The notes beneath the pieces are model-generated. The model was given only the letters and a program-made list of their open reading frames with translations, did not search any database and was not told the origin of the DNA. Shown here one piece after another: positions 22,801 through 32,012 of a stretch of 33,064 nucleotides of DNA. This DNA comes from Apostichopus parvimensis (taxonomy: Eukaryota; Echinodermata; Holothuroidea; Aspidochirotida; Stichopodidae). Location: positions 19,307 to 52,370 of the forward strand of contig KN886711.1 in NCBI GenBank assembly GCA_000934455.1, read 5' to 3'. The number at the start of each line of letters is the position of its first letter. Position 1 is the stretch's first letter. Made by a program: the position numbers and the translations under genes.

Positions 22801-23820
22801 AAAATTCACAACATGGCTTGAATATTCACAACCTCATCAAATATAATAATCATAATCATAATCATAAATTACATTAATATAGCGCTTAATACATCATTTC
22901 AAAGCGCTTTACAATGTAGGAAAGAGACAAAGGAAACCAAGGTAAAAAAAAATAAACTAGAAATCAAACAGAAATGTTTTAAGTTTTCTCTTGAAAATAC
23001 AGAGGGAGAGTCACGAACATGAATGGCAGTTCGTTCCAAAGAGAAGGCGCAGCGACAGAAAAGGCACGGTCGCCATAACGAGGGCGGGTACGTGGACCAG
23101 GAGTTAATTGCAAATGCGCATGTTAGGAAGAGCGAAGGGTAACTGTAGTTGACCGACGCAGAGGAGTAAGAAGGTCAGTGATATATTGAGGGGCAAGCCC
23201 TATAACGGTTTGTATGTGGTGAAGTAGGATCTTAAACTGGATGCGCTGAGAGACGGGAAGCCAATGCAATGAACGGGAGTATGGGAGTGATGTGATCAAA
23301 CTTTTTAGTGAGTGAGACTAGGCGCTCAGCAGCCTAGTCTCTCTATAAAACACTACTGATGAAGCTGGAAATATCTTACACAGAGAAAGTAACATTAATC
23401 CAGGTTTACAGATCTCCCCAAGATGTAAATATCAAAAGATACAGTGAAAAGTAATAATTTGGTAAATATTACCACTAAAACAATTTTTAACTGACAGAAG
23501 GTAGCAGTTAACAATATATCTTCAGTATTATCAATGAAATATTCATCTTTCTCTGAGCGTAACTTGCCTTAACTTTCTTGACTGATATTAACACAACTAG
23601 TTTAAACGTTAGTTATTCTGTACAAGATTAATCACTGGTGGGCTGAAAAGAAATCCTGTTTGTGAAAATCATTTACAAAGTTTCATGATACATTCATCGC
23701 TTTTTTTGTCTTTGTTATAAAAAGACTGATTTATAGTTAGTATTTTGTGTACAATAGGATAGAATAAGAGCTCAAATAACTTGTATTTTCATTCTGTTAT
23801 TGAAAATGTATTTATGAAAT
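22801..23820. repeat. Duplicated segment, copy 2 (split by LINE)
   Basis: It matches 20883-21430, starting with about 1.5 units of the 20-bp minisatellite. It continues after the LINE insertion with TATAAAACACTACTGATGAA at 23343. Confidence 0.88.
22846..23343 (-). mobile_element. 5'-truncated LINE (non-LTR retrotransposon) 3' end
   Basis: Read on the - strand, it contains the last codons of a reverse-transcriptase ORF (YGDRAFSVAAPSLWNELP at about 23085-23030). A 3' UTR follows with the hairpin-like GTAAAGCGCTTTGAA and AAGCGCTATATTAA, then a (GATTAT)n tail. This combination is a well-known 3' end of animal LINEs. Comparison with copy 1 of the duplicated segment shows it inserted at TATA, with TATA present on both sides. 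The coding part is frame-broken after WNELP. Confidence 0.82.
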
Positions 23821-25317
23821 AACAAGAAACTCATGAGAGTTAATACAAAATCAGGGAAATTTCTGCTGTCTTTGGACTTACCAAAAGCAATGCATTCCTT
23901 CAACCATATTGAACTTAATATATGTCTTACCCTGCAATAACTCTTTGGGGCAAATGGAGCACAGAGACCTCACCCCACCCCTTCCATACTGTACCTTCCA
24001 CCCCCACCCCCAACTTGCTGTGATCTTTGATCAAACATAGAGTTTCAAAATTGTTCAGAAATGTTTTATATCCACTGCTTGGAGCTATATAAAAGTAACT
24101 GTGATTTGTGGATTGGTATTTTCTTATCTTGAATTCATCCTGAGAACTTGCATACTTTTATGCTAATGATGAAAAAATGAAATGATTTTCCTGAATTTCC
24201 CATATATAACTTCCCTCGCTTCATTCATACGATACATTGCACGAATATGGTATCCGCTGTCAAGCCCGCCCCGCATACGTCATGTCATATTTTCCTTGGT
24301 CAGCACTAGGAGCTCTCTGAGTGGCTGGCAGCAAAGCACGAACCTCTATCCAACATTTATAACACAGGTTTTTCTTTGCTGGATTCCCAAACATGCCATC
24401 TGGACAACCTGTGGACGTGATAAAAGAATTGAATGCTTATTAAAGTTGCTGGTTATGGTTGCACACTTAACGACCTCTCTGCTGCACTAATTTTACCCTG
24501 CCCCCCCCCAACAACCCCTTACCTCTTTTCTTCTGCACTTATCTGGTGAAGATTTAGCGTACTACACGAACAGGTTATGTTTTCACGACGTCATCTTCAC
24601 TCTAATCTAATATTCTGACTTCATCAGAACTAAAAAAAACTTAAATCCAGAAACTTTTTAAGACATGAATTAACTTTCTCAAAGTTTATTCCTGAAGGTA
24701 AAAATTGAAAGGTGGAGTGTTGCTCTTTAAGTTCTAACCATGGATATTCGTTTTCTTTGGTTCAAGTATAATAGAATTGTAAAAAAAGGTACAAACACTG
24801 GTTTCTGCTAATTATGAAAGTGACTAAGATGCAGAGGATTATATGTTTGGAGGAGAAAAGGAGTGATGGGAGAAATAAAAATATGAGGGGGGGGGATGTG
24901 AATATGAGGAGAACTGTGAATATGTGAACCAAGTTGAGCTGCCATATCCTTATTTAACTTACCCCCCGGTCTTTGGCATTTGCTTCTTTTGTACCGAGGG
25001 GGGAATTCTTCCGGTGGTGTTGGGTATGTGGGGCTCGAGTCAGACTTGTCTGGTCCGACATACAAACCTGAACGTGAACAAAAGATATACTGTTAAGTCA
25101 AACATGAAAATAACACTTTACAAAGTTCAAAGCTAAGAGAGATGAAAAAAAATCGTACTACTCTGTTATGGTTTGACTCTGGGAGTGAGAAAGCAATTAT
25201 TTCTCTTTAATAGTAAATTATTGGGTGTCTGAAAACCTCTAATAAAATTTGTCGAGCCATTTTCCCTACGGACAAAGGGTCTAACGTTTTTGCTTTTTCC
25301 TAGTTTCAAGATAAAAT
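23821..25317. other. Intergenic, no gene recognised
   Basis: No convincing ORF. On the - strand the bases from 25298 down follow a possible acceptor (AAACTAG) and are open for about 44 codons to a TAA near 25169. This could be a last exon of the A20-type gene, but no similarity supports it. Confidence 0.4.
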
Positions 25318-26046
25318 GTTAACAAAATGTTTGACACTGAAACCAATGCCATCATAAAAGTCATACAAGTATCTAGATTCAATAAGTTAGATTCAGCATC
25401 AACAAAAAATACATTAAAAATACAAGTGGCACAATACTGTCCTATATAAACTTAATCAAGTCTTCAGCCTTCTGTGTGAAACATTCAACTTGGACATTAA
25501 ACCTACTCTTATATCTTCCAAATGGAGACAGTTATCTCTATCACATAGATTCAAATGAGGATGGTGGGGGATTGTGTGCCTATTGTGGCTGAGGAGGGTG
25601 GGGTCTTGAGGGGCGGGGGGGTGGTGAGGTTAGTTCTTCATGGCAGTTATCTCTATCACATAGATTCAATGAGGATGGTTGGGTTGTTGGCTTAATATTG
25701 TGAGTTCATCATCTAACATAGACTTATAATGATGGTTAGGTTTGTGTCTCCTACAGGCCAGTACTTACCTTTCAGCTGCTGTTCCAGGTGCTCTGTTGTG
25801 CCCTTCAACGCCTTGTCCTCCATCTTCTTTGGTAGCGCATAGTAACTATTAATGTTCACTTCTCCCCTCCCTTGCATCTGCTGAGGTGGCGCATCCTGTC
25901 TGCTTTCAGGGGGAGACTGTCTTGGTTGCGAACGAGAACGACCGTCCATCCCTAGCTTTTTTAAGAGGGCCTCGCGGCGAATGACGATATCAGATGGTAC
26001 CCTCTCAGAACTATCTATTTTCCTTGGTATCCTGTCCTCTGCGAAA
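25318..26046. repeat. ~729-bp tandem duplication, unit 1
   Basis: GTTAACAAAATGTTTGACAC and the bases after it recur 729 bp later at 26048. The unit covers an intron and an exon of the A20-type gene. Unit 1 also holds an internal repeat of CAGTTATCTCTATCACATAG (25529 and 25645) around a G-rich stretch (25560-25630). Confidence 0.88.
25769..26038 (-). CDS. A20-type zinc-finger gene, duplicated exon (downstream copy)
   Basis: A 270-bp exon (90 codons) with acceptor TTTCGCAG and donor GTAAGT, phase 1 on both sides, so it can be added or skipped without changing frame. It encodes EDRIPRK, then VIRREALLKKLGMDGRSR, then QPRQSPPE, then LPKKMEDKALKGTTEHLEQQ. It is a clear paralogue of 26336-26824, but lacks 219 bp (73 codons) between QQMQ and GRGEVN. 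Function is unknown; it is charged, Gln/Ser/Pro-rich and probably disordered. It is open throughout, which suggests it was coding until recently. Confidence 0.7.
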
Positions 26047-26335
26047 ATGTTAACAAAATGTTTGACACTGAAACCAATGCCATCATCAAAGTCATACAAG
26101 TATCTAGATTCAATAAGTTAGATTCAGCAAAAAAAAAATACATTCAAAATACAAGTGGCACAATACTGTCCTATTTAAACTTAATCAAGTCTTCAGTTCA
26201 AGTTCTTCATGGCAGTTATCTCTATCACATATATTCAATGAGGATGGTTCGGTTGTTTGCTTATTGTGAGTTCTTCATCTAACATAGAGTTATAATGATG
26301 GTTTAGGTTTGTATCTCCATCAGGCCAATACTTAC

Positions 26336-26851
26336 CTCTCAGCTGCTGTACCAGGTGCTCTGTTGTGCTCTTCAACGCCTTGTCCTCCATCTTCTTTGGT
26401 AGCGCAGAGCTACTATTAATGTTAACTTCTCCCCTCCCTCCACTAGATGCACTACTTTGATTTGACATGTTTCTATTCCTGTGTCCTGGACCAGATAGGG
26501 TCTGATTAAGTGCAGTCCTTGTCTTATACTGTGGTCCATAGTTCTGTGGCATGTGAGGTAGTTCCGACGTTGCACAGAGATTCTTCTTCACAGTGAGAAT
26601 GGGTACTCTGAAAGGGACAGGAGCCGATCGCATCTGGTGGGATTGCATCTGTTTGGATTGCATCTGCTGAGGTGACGCATCCTGTCTGCGTTCAGGGGGA
26701 GACTGTCTTGGTTGCGAACAAGAATGATTGCCTATCCCTAGCTTGTTTAAGAGGGCCTTGCGGCGATTGACGATAGCAGATGCTACCCTCTCGGAAATAC
26801 CCACTTTCCTTGGAATCCTGTCCTCTTTTCCCTGATTGTTTACTTTCTTGT
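26336..26851 (-). CDS. A20-type zinc-finger gene, exon part downstream of the transposon
   Basis: Open from the transposon edge to a GTAAGT donor after 26336 (phase 1 out). It encodes VNNQGKEDRIPRKV, then NRRKALLNKLG, then a Gln/Met/Ser-rich tract, then GRGEVNINS, then LPKKMEDKALKSTTEHLVQQ. An ATG at 26864 lies inside the transposon end, so an apparent M-A-S-L-N start is supplied by the inverted repeat and is probably not the original start. The original exon continued upstream into the segment at 29807-30141. The charged repeat VNNQG..EDR....IVNRR.ALL occurs once on each side of the insertion. No known domain was recognised here. Confidence 0.7.
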
Positions 26852-26855
26852 TTAA
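26852..26855. repeat. TTAA target-site duplication (left)
   Basis: TTAA immediately before the left inverted repeat. It matches the TTAA at 29803-29806. Confidence 0.85.
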
Positions 26856-27015
26856 AGAGGCCATGACATGAAAAATCCAACTACTCGATAGTAACTTCCT
26901 CTGAATCTATGAGAAAATCTATGTTCAAAACTATTCTCAATACCTTCAAAACCGCAAGGACTAATTAGAAATTAACGTTTTAATATTCGCATCCGAAAAC
27001 AGAACTCTGAAAAAT

Positions 27016-27421
27016 GTGATTTCAAAACAAGACAACAATGACGTCATATTAGGAACACAAGTGCCAAGCCCAGGCTTGTACCGAATGCGCGACGATCATA
27101 CCGGCACACATACACACACATTTACACTGAGAGAACAGCCACTGTATTACGCTATATCGTTAGAAATTAAAAAACAAATACAACATATTGTAAAATATCC
27201 GAGAGAAACGCCGGTCCGTTGTGTTGTTGGGGGCTGCAGTAATGTCACAACCCATGCAATTAGCCTTCATGGATGGCCGAAAGACGAAAAAACACGGCGA
27301 TTATGACCAACATTGTGCAGAACACCAGCGCCGATTTCACTGGGCCTAGCCAGTATACAGCTCCATGTGTAGCGAACACTTCACGGTAGCAGACTACGAT
27401 CCCTCCTTTCTTATGAAATAA
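27016..27421 (+). pseudogene. THAP zinc-finger ORF of the transposon, frameshifted
   Basis: The THAP domain is a C2CH DNA-binding zinc finger found in P-element and Kolobok transposases. From 27217 the frame reads RCVVGGCSN, then ISLHGWPKDEKTRR, then a stop at 27304-27306. The rest of the finger, CSEHFTVADYDPSFL (27368-27412), lies in the next frame and stops at 27419. All C2CH ligands are visible (CVVGGC, then CSEH), but an early stop and at least one frameshift break the gene. The 68 residues before the first Cys, back to the Met at 27016, are longer than usual, so the real start may be nearer 27214. A Ser/Gly linker-like stretch continues near 27478-27636 (SSGASGDTLEGAQPSTSS). Confidence 0.75.
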
Positions 27422-27619
27422 AGCAAATGGGCTTTAACGGGTCGACATAAACGAGTCGTTCTTCTGTCAAGTAACCCACATTAAAAACTCCGAAGACCAG
27501 ATCGGGGTACAGGATACCTCCAGTGGGGCAAGTGGCGATACTTTGGAGGGAGCGCAGCCGAGCACTAGTAGTCGCAATAGACAAAGAGTTTTTGCTGTAT
27601 CATCTAAATTAACACCCCT

Positions 27620-28480
27620 TCATTGCCCTATTGTGTAGTAATAAGCTATGAGGTTGGATTCAGAAGGGATGGGTTGTATCTTCTTGTGAAAAATCTCAGT
27701 GCCCCAATTTATTACTGGAATATGCTGGGTCAGTTAGTTATGGCAATAATATTTCTTATTCGTATTCCAAGAAAACCATTTTTTGTGTGGGTGATGGGTC
27801 AAAATAAGTAGTTAAAAAGATTATATTCCAAACGGTGTTTAAATCTCACAACGATTTATTTTAAACAGTCACAGAGCCAAAAATTCACACAATGTAGTTT
27901 AAATCTTAAGTCATTGAACAACTGATGTAATTTGTGACATCAAAGGAGGTTTAAGGATAAACAACTTACCTGAAATTTTTGGCTTTAAGCCTACAAAACA
28001 GATGCATGTCCATCGCTATCAATCGTTTTTGTGACAAATTAATTAGAATAAACCAGAAGCAAATAGAATAAAGTGGTAATTTAAACGAAGACACACTGCA
28101 GACGCTACTCACATGCAACAATGTTCCCCACACACGACGACACGTACAACACTGACACGCAACGTGAAACACAGCATCACACGCATTAAAACAATCGGAG
28201 ACCATTAACAGGGTGTGCTGCTGAGTTTCTGAAGAAAGATTGTAAAACAAACCACCTGCTGCTGAAGAAACAACGTCTGAACATTCAAGAGTTCTGCTGC
28301 CCTCCATTGAAGGTACGAAGCAAACATGTCTGGGAGGTAAATGCTCCTAAAAAGGTCAATCACTGTTCAATTATACACATATTACATGACATCACCTTCA
28401 CGCCAATACATGTGTCCAAATGCTTCAAAACATGCCTTTTCTTTTCATTGTTGATGGAGGGATTTCTCAACCAAGGCTTC
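27620..28480. other. Transposon interior, no recognised gene
   Basis: A 113-residue open frame on - (27966-28307) is Cys-rich in its middle (HVACQCCTC) and has a GTGAGT donor after LLH, but no family was recognised. A 62-residue + frame (27623-27811) is also unrecognised. Either could be eroded transposase exons. Confidence 0.35.
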
Positions 28481-28657
28481 CTATACAATTGAGTTTTCTC
28501 CTGGCAACTTGAATCCAGTGAACTGACCATTGGCTGGAAACTCACTTCTGACCCTTTGGACTGCACATGATGGTAGCACAACCCTGACGTGTCTTGCTAG
28601 GAACCCCCAGCACCATTGAACCTGTTGACGGTAGGCTATGTATATGTACCGTACTGC
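28481..28657 (-). pseudogene. P2RX7-like (ballast domain) gene, exon 2
   Basis: The acceptor is a T-rich run ending TTTTTTTCAG. It is in phase with exon 1 and has 58 codons plus a TAG stop at 28481-28483. It encodes YIAYRQQVQWCWGFLARH, then VVLPSCAVQRVRSEFP, then GQFTGFK. This AYRQ..W..G.L.....R.VLPSC....IR..FP...G.YTGF pattern is the C-terminal part of the zinc-bound cytosolic domain of P2X7, which is widespread as stand-alone proteins in invertebrates. The exon itself is intact. The middle of the domain (expected WCxCGxC and HPxFxxVCL motifs) is missing between the exons. Confidence 0.72.
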
Positions 28658-29177
28658 CTGAAAAAAATATTATTAAAGTTCAAATGTATATATTAATGTT
28701 AGTCCAAGATGTCCACAATAACAAGCAGTGATACAATGTACAGCTATGGTTACATTTGTTGTGAATTTACACCTTCCATGTTTCATGAAACGTTCTTTAG
28801 TTTCAGACAATTGATCCGCAAAACTCCAGGCCTAAGTGCTAGCCTAATAATAAGTATAAAATGGCACATATGCTTACCTAACGTGGCTGCATAATGCAGT
28901 TTACATCCCCGAACCAAACTTTCAGTATTCAACCAACCCTACTAGTAGTAGTACTACGCAGCATACTGTACATGTGTGATGTACTCTCATTAGCAGCACC
29001 GGGGTAGTACATTATATAGCCAACACACTGTACATATGGGTTGTAATGATTCTAGTACGGTTGTAAGTCACCGTAACACAACGCACAATACGGTATAGGC
29101 AGTTCCGCGAATTCCAACGACACATGCACAGAATGGATTGGATTTTTAAAATATTTTCTTCGTTACAAAATTCTTAC

Positions 29178-29464
29178 CACGTTGTATGTTCCTTGTAATA
29201 GTTCCGAACGGTTTTCTTCTTCGATATGTTGTGGAGCTTCAATTTCGGCTCGTTTAACAGGCTCGAACTGATACGGTTCTATGCCTAACAGTAACACCTC
29301 AGGTCCACCCTCAACGTTCGGTTCAATATGGGCATGATCATCGCCTTCACTCTCTGCTTCGATTATGAGAAAGGGCTTCCTAATTCTAGCCCAATTTCAC
29401 TGCCTGGTGAAGAACCACTATCACTTTGAACTTCGGTTGCCGCATTTGGTTCTAACTCTACCAT
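29178..29464 (-). pseudogene. P2RX7-like gene, exon 1 (acidic N-terminus)
   Basis: It starts at ATG 29464 with an acidic/Ser-rich stretch (MVELEPN, then SDSGSSPGSE). A frameshift follows near 29370, and then EAESEGDDHAHIEPNVEGG and LLLGIEPYQFEPVKR, ending before a GTAAGA donor at 29177. The GIEPYQFEP motif is the typical lead-in of invertebrate P2RX7-like proteins. Phase 0 at the donor agrees with exon 2. It lies about 340 bp inside the right end of the transposon and reads inward. Confidence 0.68.
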
Positions 29465-29802
29465 TCCACGGGAAATTTAGAGTTTGATTTCGCGCTGACT
29501 TGATATCACTTATTTTGGGTGTATTTATGTACACTTGTCGTAGTGTACGTATGTGTATATATGTTCGGAGGAAACAGCGAGAGCAAATCGTGTTCCTAAC
29601 ATGACGTCACATGACGTCATGAGATTAGGAATTTTTTTCGGGCGAACGAACATTTCAAGCCCCGAAGAGGGAAAATTAATTCTCAATTTTCGACTGGAAA
29701 ATCAAGTTTTTAACTGGCAGAATGGTTGATATATGTTCTAGAGAACATGCTTAGATGGATCCCTAAAAGATAGGACTTTGAAATTTTCATGTCATGGCCA
29801 CT

Positions 29803-29806
29803 TTAA
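29803..29806. repeat. TTAA target-site duplication (right)
   Basis: TTAA directly after the right inverted repeat and directly before the continuing exon sequence. Confidence 0.85.
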
Positions 29807-30141
29807 GAGGGCCTCACGACGATTGACGATATCATGTGGTACCCTTCGAGCCCTGTCCTCTTCTCCCTGATTGTTTACCATCACAAACTCTTCGTACCCA
29901 ACTCCTTCTCCATATCCATGTGGGCCCTGAAGCAGCCTTCACACATGTCTGCAGTGTTTGGGTTGCCGGTCATTTGGCACTCCGGTAAGATGCACTTCTC
30001 CATGCCGGACACCACCGTATCTACAGCGATGGAATTCAAGTCGTCCACGTTGGGTCTGAAACGATCTTTGTCTGCGGTGGAGATGGGGGTGAAGCACTGG
30101 GGATTCCCCTGTCGGAGGCGGTGTTCCTCGGGGGTAACGGT
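29807..30141 (-). pseudogene. A20-type zinc-finger exon, part upstream of the transposon
   Basis: A frame open from 30141 to a TGA at 29881-29883 encodes TVTPEEHRLRQG, then CFTPISTADKDRF, then CILPECQMTGN and ADMCEGCFRAH. The spacing C-x4-C-x11-C-x2-C is exactly the A20 zinc-finger pattern (ubiquitin binding or ligase role in the known family). A one-base shift is then needed to enter the next open segment, YEEFVMVNNQGEEDR, then IVNRREALL, up to the TTAA. The shift may be a mutation or a sequencing error. A TAG just 5' of the frame suggests an acceptor at about 30142 (CCGTAG). The rest of the gene upstream is not seen because a retrotransposon lies there. The family member (TNFAIP3-like or other) is not decided. 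Confidence 0.68.
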
Positions 30142-30201
30142 CTACGGCGCTAGCCTGTTGAAACCCAAATTTTTGCTCAGACAAACAAAATCAGCTCTGT
30201 A

Positions 30202-30383
30202 TGTGATCCAACAGATAACTAGTTATTTACATCAAGTTCATATTGTCGTAACCCGAAAGAAATCACTGGACAGTTCAGTCTCATGTTCCAGACTGATTTA
30301 TTCACTAAACAACACAATGACAATCACAGACACCATGACAAGGTGGTATGCAACAACTATATGCCTTAGCAACATACACTACA
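30202..30383 (-). repeat. LTR of a Ty3/gypsy-type retrotransposon (~182 bp)
   Basis: On the - strand the LTR starts TGTAGTGTATGTTGC directly after a polypurine tract (AGGGGCGGA, 30384-30392). It contains AATAAA (30302-30297) and can end in CA at 30202. It is the 3' LTR of the fragment to its right. No second LTR is in the window. Confidence 0.62.
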
Positions 30384-31660
30384 TTCCGCCCCTATTAGCT
30401 TGAAATTTCCCGCCATTTTTGTTTTAAAACTTTTTAACTTACAAGAACATATATAGAGAGAATATACCTTGTCATCAGATCACAAACTTAACCTAACTGG
30501 GGCTCTTCTCTGTTGTTTGGGTACCTAGACTGGCTAGGTTCTCCCCTGGCAGAGGGTGTTCCTTCGGATTCCGATTTTTTGGAGGAAGTTGGCCCTATGT
30601 CATGTTCAGCTGATGATGTTTCGGGAGCTGGGCTACTAGTATAACTGGGTGAGGGTCCCCATGAGAATACTCAGCCCCACGACTTACCAATGGAGCAGCA
30701 TCATGACTTGTGTTGGACCCAGGTGATGCCCCTAGCAAATGATCCACATGAATGTATCACATGGTGTGACCAACTTTCACCAAGTATGACAATGGCCCTA
30801 ATCTCCTTATCACCACTCCCAAAAACCCACATTTCTACTCCCTTCCAGCGATTCCTGACTCTGACAAAGTCACCCATCTGAAACTCACTGACTATAGACG
30901 GGGTATGATCCTGGTCATGAGTTACCTCTTGTTTTGTTAACCCTTCCCTACCTTTGCAGCAAGGTTCCGTTTCAACATAGAGAATCTAGTTCGAGCTCGG
31001 TTTTCATTTCAAGAAAAATTCTACCGGGGTCTTATTATTTACAGAATGGGGTGTGTTCCTATATATGCAAACAAAAAATTGCTAGACGGTGCTTTATGTA
31101 TTGATAAGTTTTGCCATCCTGCTCTTGTTTCTCTAAAGCTCTTTTCAAGATTTGTACAGACCGTTCGGCTGCCCCATTAGGCTGGATGGTAGGGCTTACA
31201 ACGGGTGTGCTCTAATCCATTGAGCAACAGAAAATCTTCAAACTCAACTGATACCAATTGGCGCCAGTTATCTGAGACAATTTGGTCCGGTAACCTGTTA
31301 GAAGCAAATAATCCCCTTAATACTTCAATAGTTTTGACAAAAGTAGTGGATGTCATATGAACAACCTCCAGCCATTTGGAATAGAGCTCTATTAGTGCCA
31401 GATACTTCTGACCAGATTTGTCTACAAAATCAATGTGCAACCTCTGCCAAACCCTTGTTGGCCAAGGTCAACTGTGCAGGGTTTTGTGTTGCCTGACACT
31501 GCCTACAACCTTCGACCTTATTAACAATCTCTGCACCGAGATTGGGCGACCAAACCATGCTTGGAGCAGGGTTTTCCTAACTTTATCCCCTATGAACCCC
31601 CTGTGGATGACAATTTCAAGAATGAATTTATGCTAAATTTGCTTTGTGTCGGGCAAAGTG
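30384..31660 (-). pseudogene. Ty3/gypsy-type integrase fragment, decayed
   Basis: On the - strand, a remnant zinc-binding region (HPQG near 31610, then CRQCQ near 31508) is followed by the core: HIDF (31437), LYSKWLEVV, LPDQIVSDN and YHPA (31177). After a frameshift, PNGAAERSVQ supplies the acidic residue near 31160. The D, D and E positions are therefore all visible. Downstream, MGDFVRVRN near 30880 matches the C-terminal chromatin/DNA-binding part of such integrases. Many stops and frameshifts show it is inactive. Protease and reverse transcriptase are absent, so the element is 5' truncated or rearranged. Confidence 0.82.
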
Positions 31661-31859
31661 GAGGTCATCTGGAATTTCTAAAATCATAATAATTACTTTG
31701 GCCAACCTTTCAGTTACTTTCTCAGCTCTTATGTTCACGACGTACTGTCATGCGTACATCAACTTCACCAAAGTCATGCGGCATGTGTCTGTTTCATAAT
31801 TCAGTTATTTATTACATGCACGGTACGGTACTACTATGGCAACATATGCTAATGGAACG

Positions 31860-31915
31860 GTTACATCTCTATGTTCCGACGTCTCTTTGTTCCGATGTCT
31901 CTATGTTCCGACAAA
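31860..31915. repeat. Short tandem repeat TCTCTATGTTCCGACG (3 copies)
   Basis: Three near-identical 16-17 bp units lie between the retrotransposon fragment and the paralogous segment. Confidence 0.75.
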
Positions 31916-32012
31916 AAGAAATAATTCGGGACAATTTAGTTTATCCAAAAAATCGTTTTGTACCAAGAAAACAAGTTTTCAGACCCCAATATTTTTGTGA
32001 CCAAATTTTTTT

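Larger units (their letters stand above)
26856..29802. mobile_element. Kolobok-like DNA transposon, 2947 bp, TTAA TSD
   Basis: The left end AGAGGCCATGACATGAAAAA and the reverse-complemented right end AGTGGCCATGACATGAAAAT match at 22 of the first 25 bases. Both ends abut TTAA. TTAA duplications together with a THAP-bearing ORF are features of the Kolobok superfamily (established knowledge). PiggyBac also uses TTAA but has different ends and no THAP. It contains a broken THAP ORF (+) and a P2RX7-like two-exon gene (-). No catalytic transposase domain was recognised, so this copy is likely inactive. It interrupts an exon of the A20-type gene. Confidence 0.82.

Noticed and set aside
24182..24490. 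102-residue ORF on +
   Set aside because: No recognisable motif and no splice or promoter context. Its length is compatible with chance.
26856..26864. ATG at 26864 as the start of the 209-residue frame
   Set aside because: The ATG and next codons lie in the transposon inverted repeat. The exon originally continued upstream across the insertion.
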